Shown here one piece after another: positions 57,201 to 64,000 of a stretch of DNA of 64,000 nt (its first letter is position 1; each line of letters starts with the position of its first letter). Location of the stretch: positions 48,932,914-48,996,913 of the forward strand of contig NC_016132.3 in the NCBI RefSeq assembly GCF_000005505.3, read 5' to 3'. Under the pieces are notes generated by a model, which worked only from the letters and a program-made list of their open reading frames with translations, made no database searches and was not told the DNA's origin. A program made the translations under genes and the position numbers. Source of the stretch: Brachypodium distachyon (taxonomy: Eukaryota > Streptophyta > Magnoliopsida > Poales > Poaceae).

Positions 57201-59776
57201 CGGATTGGCCAACAACTCGGGGTGCCAAACTTCTCGGATGAGTCCGGCCTCGGAGAGATTCGCAATTTCTTACTTGATGACCTCGCTTCGCCCCGTGGAG
57301 AGTTTCCGGAGTTTCTTTGTCGGGCCTTACGGCGAGTAGATGCTCCATGACGTCGCGTGAGACTCCTCCCATGTCGGAGGGAGACCAAGCGAAAAGGTCG
57401 GAGTTCTCCCGGAGTAGGTCGATGAGCTTGTTCTCAAGTTCGATCGAGAGGTCGGCTCCGATCTTCACGATGCGCGTGGCGTCGTTGTCGGAGACACATA
57501 TCTCCTTAAGCTCTCCCTCGGGAAGGGGCTTAGGGATGTAGCGTTCCGGTGATCGGTCTTGGACTCCCTTGTGCCTGAGAGCATGTGGACGCTTTTGGAC
57601 GCTTCTCCCTTCTCGGCGCAGTTAGTCTCGTGGCGATATAGCGTCTTCCTATCAGAGGATTGCTCGCCACGGACCGTGATCACGCCTTTTGGGCCCGGGA
57701 TCTTCATGCATAGGAAGTTGTGGTGGACGGCAGCGCAGAGGCGGTTCAGGGTCATCCTGCCAAGGATGGCATTGAAGGAGGCCTCCATGTCCACCACGTC
57801 GAAGCGCACGAGCTCGGTCCGATGATTAGTGGCATCTCCGAAGGTCGTGAGGAGCTCAATTTGGCCGAGCGGCTGGATGGACTTGCTTGGGACGAAGCCG
57901 GTTAGGGGGTAAAGAGACGGTTGCAAGGAACCGTTCTTGTATCCTCCATGTGGCTCCATCAACATTTTTCGCGTGCTCAGGTACAAGATGTCGGCGGAGC
58001 TTCTGCCATCCACAAGTATTTTCTTGAGCTCGCAATTTGAGACGATGGCCGTCATGAAGAGGGCATCGTCGTGTGGGAAGCGCATCCCCTTAGCGTCTTC
58101 CTCGGTGAAGAAAATGGGTACACTTGCCCACTTGGGTGGTGGTGTTGGAGTGAAGGTTCCAACGACGTTGACTTCACACGCATACTCCTTGCGTTGCCTC
58201 TTTGACCCCCGGCCTGTGGCGGAGCCCCCGAGTATCACCCCGACATGGTGAGCGGGTTCTTGAAATGGGAGGTTCTCTTCCTTGGGCGCAGGGTCGGCAA
58301 GGATGACGTTGGTGGGGCGCGGGGCCTCAGGCGCCTTCTCGTCCTTGCGTCGGGCCTGCATTCGTGCTTGGAACTCTTCACAAGCTGCGATGAGGGTATT
58401 GCACTCTTCGGTGTTGTGGCTTGCCGAGTTGTGGATGAGGCATCTCCCGGCGCCTCCCTTGGCGGGACGAGAAGGCTTCTTGGGCTGCCAAGTCTTTTGG
58501 GACGAGTTTTGCCCTTCGACGGCAAAGATCTTTCGAGCTTCATCGCCGGGCGCCCTCTTCCCTCGCCTCCTCTTCCTCTTGGAAGATGGTGCGGATGCCT
58601 GGGGCTGATCTGATGCAGGAGTCCCTTCGGGCGTACCGTGTGACGTGTCCTTGTTGGCGATGTCTCCAACTTCGCCCCGAGCGTATTCTTGCAAGATCCG
58701 GTAGAGCTCTTCAATCGTCTTTGGCGGGCTTTGACTTAGAGCACGGTTCACTTCTCCTTGGAGAAGGCCTTGCATGCAAGCATCGATCACGGTCGTCGTA
58801 TGGCGGTGGAGTAGACGTCCAGGAATTGAAGAGCATTGGACTCTCCATCGTATGGCCGTATCGTCGGCGGCTTGAACCTTGGCGGGAAAGCCGCGTCTTG
58901 GATCTCCCGCGTGAGCGGGTTACAAGATGGTCGGCCCTTCTGGTTTTTCCGGCAACGAGATCCTCCTTCGTCGGGGTCGCTCTCATCGCTAGAAGGATCA
59001 CTCGGAGAGGGATCTCGGCGTCTTCTTGGAGGGTCGGAGCGTCGGCGAGGATTTCTTTCACCCCCGGCGAGGGCTCCGGACTCCGCCACTTGCTCGTTTC
59101 CGTGCACGCTGGAATCTCGTTCTCCGCGGGGCACACCTTGAGGCGGAGCTTGGTTGCCACCTTGTTTGGCCCCGGCGGGGGGAGCAAGGGGCGCTTGCGG
59201 GGCGCTCGCAAAGCGAGGCTGGTTTGGAGCGTGTGCGACTTGGAGAGCACCGTGCGACGGAAGTCCCCAATATGGGTGGTACCAAGGAGCTCCATGGGCG
59301 ATCGTGGCGAGCGCCGATGGAGGTGGTCCTGGGTTGGAGGGGTCGTAAGCCGGGACTCCTTGGTTTTCCGGCGGGGATCCTCCTGACGCCACATTGTTCC
59401 CCCTCGTAGACTTCGAGGGCAGGGCTACTACCGCTTGCAGGGGAGGCGGCGCGAAGCCCATCGAACGGGGCATACCGAGTTCCGCATCCCTTGCGGGGGC
59501 GGTAACCGCGGGTAGCTCGCCAATCCTTGCCACCACGTCGGTGAGAACCGAAGGACCGCCTACGACGGTTCCGAGTGCTTCGGCTCCTTCGGGGACGGCC
59601 GCGAGCGGGGGTGCGGCCACGACCTCCGTCGTGGCGCCCATGCTTGCGGTGGCGTTCGGATTGGTGAGAATTTCTCCTTCCTCAGGAGCCCCCGAGGCGC
59701 TTGCTTTTTTCGTTTGTAACCGTGTAGATTTCATGGCAAGTTGGACACCTGATGAAGTAGGCTTTGTCGGTGCCAT
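54263..59776 (-). pseudogene. broken Gypsy gag-pol
   Basis: Gag starts MAPTKPTSSGVQLAMKS at 59776 and runs to YSTAIRRP near 58790. The central gag core is missing, and reading resumes in another frame at MQGLLQGEVNRALSQSPP with a zinc-knuckle-like CLIHNSASHNTEEC. Protease site LVDGRSSADIL (usually DGG/DGS). Frameshift near 57250. Reverse transcriptase: LNKACPKDDYPLPRID, LSFLDAYSGYHQV, YVDDAVIKS. RNase H: MRFDGSKRLNGAGVG, NNMAEYEALL, GDSHLVINQ. Integrase: zinc-binding CRRCEACQ-like part, WGMDLLGPFP. A stop at 54968 interrupts the integrase core; DNDQQF and the GAYHLENMEG, RRFYA end follow in decayed frames. Catalytic RT and RNase H residues are intact although the ORF is not. Confidence 0.88.
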
Positions 59777-59801
59777 TAAATCTTCAATTGCGGCGAGGGT
59801 T

Positions 59802-59819
59802 CCCCACGGTCGGCGCCAC
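59802..59819 (-). other. probable primer binding site
   Basis: Directly inside the 5' LTR (right LTR) the minus strand reads TGGCGCCGACCGTGGGG after one base. The first eight bases match the tRNA-derived TGGCGCCG seen in many grass Gypsy elements, and the rest diverges from the tRNA-Asp type. Confidence 0.55.
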
Positions 59820-60609
59820 TGTTGTTGTTCTAGAAAACAACATGAGTACGGGGTGCCAATGCTCGACGGCACAAATGTGATAATAGTATGTAGGGGGTGT
59901 ACGCCGGCCTTATAGCGAAGGTCGCCGTATACTTTGGACAAGTTGACACGTCGATATTTTTTGAATAGGTTCGGTCAACCCTGCGGGTACGACTTAGTCC
60001 TATGTTAGGAGAGGCTTCGAGGGGGTCGTTAGCCAAGTGTTTGGGCCGAACTCGTCTTCCCAAATCACCTATGGCGAGAGATCTCTAAGGGCCGCCTCGG
60101 ACTTGGGCCGAACTTGTCTGACGAAGTAGCGAGGTTGGGATACCCTCGAGACTCTAACCCGATCCCTCTACTTCGAGCCGGGGTCGTACTAGACGGTCCG
60201 GAACCTCGAAACTAGGCTTCCCAAGTCGCGTTTCCGAAGTCGAGTCGAGACTAGGCTCGACCCGAGCACTCGAGAGCGGGCTCCTTAGGTTGCTCTAGCC
60301 CCCTCCCTTTGATCTTATTCCAATGGAGTGTGTATGATACATGCCCCATGACAAAAGACCATGGCTACCCTTAGGGAGAGGGAAAGTGAGGGTAAAGTGA
60401 CAAATCCACCCCTAAAGCTTTCTTGGCCTCTACTTTAGCTCCTTTGACCATGGCATGAGAGACTTGACCCTTTGACTCCTTTGACCAGTACTTAGTTGTC
60501 ATGTCTATGCCTTGTTGGCAATTTAACCGGTCTTTGGAATTTGTTGACTTGGTCGTCACTACGTAGGATTACGGCCCGCGCCATGTAAGGATTTTATTAT
60601 ATTACAACA
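59820..60609 (-). repeat. 5' LTR (790 bp)
   Basis: Right copy in window coordinates and the longer of the pair. Its extra about 190 bp (about 60008-60240) includes phrases repeated within itself (AAGTCGAGTCGAGACTAGG, GGGCCGAACT twice). The deletion in the 3' LTR lies between short GTCGAG-like repeats, consistent with slippage or illegitimate recombination. Confidence 0.93.
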
Positions 60610-60654
60610 GGTACACACCTTGTTTTTTTATGAGAGACGATAAAGAGGATGGTA

Positions 60655-60820
60655 GATATACCATCTAGGATGCGGAGCCCGTAACACGTCAAAAGCTTAT
60701 ATGTAATGGTTTGGCATAGTGGAGCAAGGGGACGGAAGATATACCATCTAGGGCACGGAGGCCCGCCAGAAGCTTATACATATGTGATGTTTTGGCATAG
60801 TTGATCAATGGGCAAAAAAA
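60655..60820. repeat. 83-bp imperfect tandem duplication beside the retrotransposon
   Basis: GATATACCATCTAGG, then GCGGAG-like, AAGCTTATA and GTTTGGCATAGT occur at 60655 and again 83 bp later at 60738. The region continues into A-rich runs. It flanks, but is outside, the TSD. Confidence 0.7.
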
Positions 60821-60829
60821 AAAATTACC

Positions 60830-62028
60830 ATACATAAATTGTAATGTATATGATGCAGTCTGGGTAAAAAAAAAATTGTATATAATGGAGCATAAAGCAC
60901 ACACTTGGCACGGCTAGCGCCAAACGAACACCAAGACATGTAAAACAGCGCTCGTCGTGCATTGGGCGACCAACCAAGACACAAACTCTACATCGACGAA
61001 CATGTTGTGCGCGCCGGTGTCATGGGTGAAGGTGGCTCCTCCTCCGGACGCGGTGGAAGAAGAGGAGGAGGGCGCCACCGGAGCCGCAGGAATAATACGT
61101 ACCCGACACGGCGACACCGCCGGAGCTGGAGCGCCGCACCATACGGTTTCTTCGCGCGGGAGGCGGCGCGACTGATGGATCCCGCGGCGGCTCCTGGTTT
61201 TTCGAAGGCGCCTTCTCGGGATGTTGTATATCAACTCAAAGTTTACTGCCAAATTCAGCGAACCCCAACAATACGGCACCTACGTGTCGGCAGCCGCTGA
61301 TACTACTGCCACACACCTTCAGTCACCTGCGTGTGGTCCCTTTGGGGGACACATGGAATCCACCATCCGGCAGCTCAAAGCCTGAAACTGCGCGCCCTGC
61401 AGCGAGGCGTCGCCGTCGTTCCAGCTGCGGCAAGCGGCCCAGGCGCGGGGCCAACGGGACCGCACGCGCCTGAATTACGGCTGCATTTTTACTCCTCGGT
61501 CACACGACGCCGCCGGTTGCCAGTCTCCTACGGAGTACCTCGTTCGGAACTTCGGCACGCACTGCGTCACTGCGAGTGGGTTTTGGATAAAATCGTCACG
61601 GGACAACGAGTGGCGACGGACACGCAAGGTGGGTGGAGTAGGTGATGTCCCCCTGCGCCCGCCGCGAGGCAGAAGAAACAAGGAAGCGGCGCGACACCGA
61701 CATGGACGGGAGCGCCGTTCGGGTGCGAAACTAATCGACAAAAAACTGGCCCTTGGTTTCAGCGCCGCGCGCACGTTCTTGAGCTCACCTCTCACGTTGC
61801 CTTGCCTCGTTCCCCTCCAGATGCCGAACGTACCACCACGTCGCCACGTCTACTAAAACGACAAACAAACTCCTCCTCACGCTTCCATGCCCGCCGCTTT
61901 TAATGGACACCGACGATTGATGAGAGCAGAGCAAACTGACTGACGAAGCAGGAGTGAGATTTTCGTTTTTCGAGGACAAACTGCGGGGCGGCGGCGGTGG
62001 TGATCGCGAGCTCGGGTTCCGGGGCGTG
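60830..62028. other. remorin upstream region
   Basis: GC-rich from about 60950, with several overlapping chance frames and no start, splice or domain evidence. About 61800-62028 is probably the remorin promoter and leader. Confidence 0.4.
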
Positions 62029-63853
62029 ATGGAGGAGGAGGTGGTGTCGGCGTCGGAGAGGACATCGCGGCGGCGGTGGGGCACCGAGGCGGACGACGGC
62101 TACTCGGCGAGCTCGACGGGGAGCAGAGGCAGCGGCTCCTTCGGCTGCGACTCGGTTAGTCTCGGTCCTCTCCTCCATTGCAATCTTTCTTGGCTTCTCT
62201 CTCGGTTTTGTTCCGATCGATTAGGTATGCGCGTTTAGGAATCTCACCGTTAGTACTGCGAGTGTCGAGCAGTGGCATGCTGGCACGACCATGGCGCCAC
62301 GCAGATCTAGCTAAGATAGCCTCATGGCGCGCTTGTCTCGGGTGACCACCACTGCCTTTCCAGAAAGTGGAAGGCACTTTGATGGTCAGTGCGACAGAAA
62401 ACCCAGAAGTAACATGATTAGCAAACACCAGTACATTTGATCGAGACAAAGCCTGAGGGCCCGAGGCTCCTCTGAGACTTGAGGATAGGCACCATCATCG
62501 CCATCTTGAATCTCGCATCCGCCAGCAAGAGAAAATGGGGGGCACCCACCCACCATCGATCGGATTCTCTCTCTGCACTCTCGACTCCTCTGTTCACTTT
62601 ACGAGATTAGATTCTTATCAGCCAGTGAGGCAGGCTAAGGTGATGGTTGGCTGCAGCCTTTGGCCGGGTTCGTGCGCGCGGATGGCGACATGGACACAGA
62701 TCTGGAGACAGACGACGGGCTGGCCGCCACTTCATCCTCCAACGGTGAGCACACACACACACAGCACAGCTCACACTTTGTATTCTTACCAGTGTTCTTG
62801 CTCCGCTGGAGCTCGGCTTTACAGCCCTTAAAGAGAGTTTGTGTTCTCTGAAGCTTCTGCAGCGTTCACCGAGCCACACGACGACGAGGAGGAGGTGCAG
62901 TGCGGGGCGAAGGAGGAGTGGGCGCACGCGCGGCAAGAACCGGCCAAGAGTCCGGCCGGTGGAGCCATCCAAGGTAGCAGGAAATTTTGAATTTTGCAAT
63001 GGATTAGATGGTATATGAGGGTGTCAATTTTGTGTGCTTGTGTGCTGTTCGACAGAATGCCAGAACCAACGACGATGTCAGACAGAGGCTGTGTTTCTGC
63101 ATGGTAGGAAAGGGCTGAAGCAGCGGCCAGCCTCGCTTGACTTCGGCAGCCAGGGGTTCAACGGAACTCCCTTCTCTCCAGGCTTTGTGGTTGGAGGGCC
63201 GGGGTTTGTACGCAAGGGACCTGTGTCGTCACACATCAGCTCAGGAGTCTTTCATAGTCCTGGTACACCAAGCTATCCGCGCCGACACCGTCCATCGTCC
63301 TCGGGGTACCAAAAGGGGTGGAGCTCGGAGAGAGTACCCCTTCGTTCTAAAGGTAATAACAGGAGGTACCCAGCCAGCAGCATGGCATTTCCTTTCAACA
63401 ATGGGAGGACACTGCCCTCAAAATGGGAGGATGCAGAGAGGTGGATCTTCAGTCCGAACTCTGGCGATGCGCTTGCCAAGACCTCCTTGCCCCATGCTCG
63501 GCGAGCGAAGGCCAAAAGTGGTCCTCTAGGACATCCTGGAAGACTTGGTGGGCAGTATTCGTCAGTATCTTCATCTGTGTCATTGTTTGACAGTGGGAGA
63601 GTTGGACCTTTAACAGCAAACTCGCCTTTCTTGGCGGGAGTACTGATACCTGAACATTATTGTATGGAGAAAAGTAGCGTCGGGAGGTATACAAGTGGGA
63701 CAGCTGGTGACGACTTCGGTATTGGCATTGTTGGCAGGTCTTCTCTAGCAAACAGCGGTTCTCCTGCTATTCAGTCTACCAGAGTGCGCCGACGACTAGA
63801 TACTGCAGTTGAGTCATGTGCTTCATTACCTAGCACCCAAGAATCTGTACGAG
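62029..63853 (+). CDS. remorin-family protein, N-terminal part (runs off the window)
   Basis: Four exons seen: 62029-62154, 62657-62744, 62863-62973 and 63056-63853, in continuous phase (about 374 residues), with donor GTATGT after the last. The start is MEEEVVSASERTSRRRWGTE. An acidic part (DGDMDTDLETDDG, EPHDDEEEV) is followed by a long Ser/Gly/Pro-rich region with SLDFGSQGFN, HSPGTPSYP and the motif LPSKWEDAERWIFSPN. That motif is shared by the long, group 6-like remorins whose C-terminal remorin coiled coil would lie beyond base 64000. LPSTQESVRG near the end also fits that family. Remorins sit on the inner face of the plasma membrane in nanodomains. The family call rests on these motifs, since the remorin domain itself is not in view. 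Confidence 0.75.
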
Positions 63854-64000
63854 GTATGTAGAAATATTGCTATCCATAGTTTTTAATTTATTGCTTGGTG
63901 TTGAATTATGGAACATAAATGTGCAGCGGACAGCCCTTTGTTGGTTGTCAAAATTGTAAAGATCCTTATTAGTTGTAGGGTAAATTTTACAGAACCACAT

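Larger units (their letters stand above)
49514..60609 (-). mobile_element. 11.1-kb Gypsy LTR retrotransposon, decayed
   Basis: Bounded by LTRs starting TGTTGTTGTTCTAG and ending ATTACAACA, with a perfect 5-bp target duplication GGTAC at 49509-49513 and 60610-60614. The coding strand is minus, so the right LTR is the 5' LTR. The order gag, protease, reverse transcriptase, RNase H, integrase marks Ty3/Gypsy. The gag core is deleted, and pol has frameshifts and stops, so the copy cannot move by itself. The 3' internal part (50111-54260) holds an accessory ORF and an LTR-like piece in the opposite direction. Confidence 0.95.

Noticed and set aside
60914..61795. GC-rich open frames upstream of the remorin gene
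   Set aside because: Overlapping on both strands, no domain or splice evidence.
63927..63979. Possible fifth remorin exon (after GTGCAG)
   Set aside because: It can be read in phase, but the peptide does not resemble the family continuation expected after TQESVRG, and the donor is weak.
1..64000. CRISPR arrays, operons, rRNA or tRNA genes
   Set aside because: None seen. The repeats are plant MITEs, tandem duplications and LTRs, and the genes are intron-containing eukaryotic genes.

Overview
This is a stretch of a grass (Poaceae, Pooideae/Triticeae-like) nuclear genome. It contains intron-rich plant genes with GT-AG and some GC-AG splice sites, GC-rich first exons, Stowaway-type MITEs with the typical grass end CTCCCTCC, L1-type LINE remnants, and an 11.1-kb Gypsy LTR retrotransposon. 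Six genes were modelled exon by exon with complete, in-phase reading frames, and a seventh runs off the right edge. From memory, without a search, the order HsfC1b / BURP3 / ATR3 (diflavin reductase) / WRKY23 / RBOHE is the order on rice chromosome 1 long arm. That would fit a group-3 long-arm or equivalent pooid region, and it is an inference.

Layout. 1-1.2 kb: degenerate and then near-perfect 393-bp tandem repeats. 3.1-3.3 kb: a small TIR MITE. 3.6-5.16 kb: a 1.5-kb TIR element carrying a frameshifted, TATA-driven pseudogene. 5.6-6.7 kb: class C heat shock factor (+). 10.2-12.2 kb: an unrecognised multi-exon gene or gene fragment (+). 13.6-16.2 kb: secreted glycine/valine-rich repeat BURP protein (+). 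16.8-21.5 kb: 12-exon NADPH-dependent diflavin oxidoreductase (-) with two GC-AG introns. 22.1-26.5 kb: group IIc WRKY factor (+) with a 3.6-kb intron that interrupts the WRKY domain. 27.4-28.2 kb: an intact 760-bp hAT-like non-autonomous element with an 8-bp target-site duplication. 29.2-31.0 kb: LINE fragments. 31.4-31.9 kb: a 464-bp GC-rich TIR element abutting the 5' end of a mitochondrial-type bL20 ribosomal protein gene (32.6-33.2 kb). 33-41 kb: mostly gene-free, with MITEs. 41-48.8 kb: 14-exon NADPH oxidase (RBOHE type). 49.5-60.6 kb: decayed Gypsy element on the minus strand, with 5-bp TSD and 597/790-bp LTRs, containing a Transposase_28-like accessory ORF and an inner LTR-like segment. 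62.0-63.9 kb and beyond: 5' part of a remorin-family gene.

Functionally the native genes are a stress and redox set: a heat-shock regulator, a WRKY regulator, a BURP cell-wall/apoplast protein, a diflavin reductase that feeds electrons to cytosolic Fe-S assembly, a membrane NADPH oxidase making superoxide, and a plasma-membrane remorin. Nothing suggests co-transcription. These are independent eukaryotic genes, and ATR3 and WRKY are divergent over about 690 bp. No CRISPR array, operon or prokaryotic system is present, and I found no convincing evidence for an undescribed multi-gene system. The most novel-looking items are the unrecognised 10-12 kb gene, the paired GC-AG introns, the two TIR elements beside genes, and the composite structure inside the Gypsy element.
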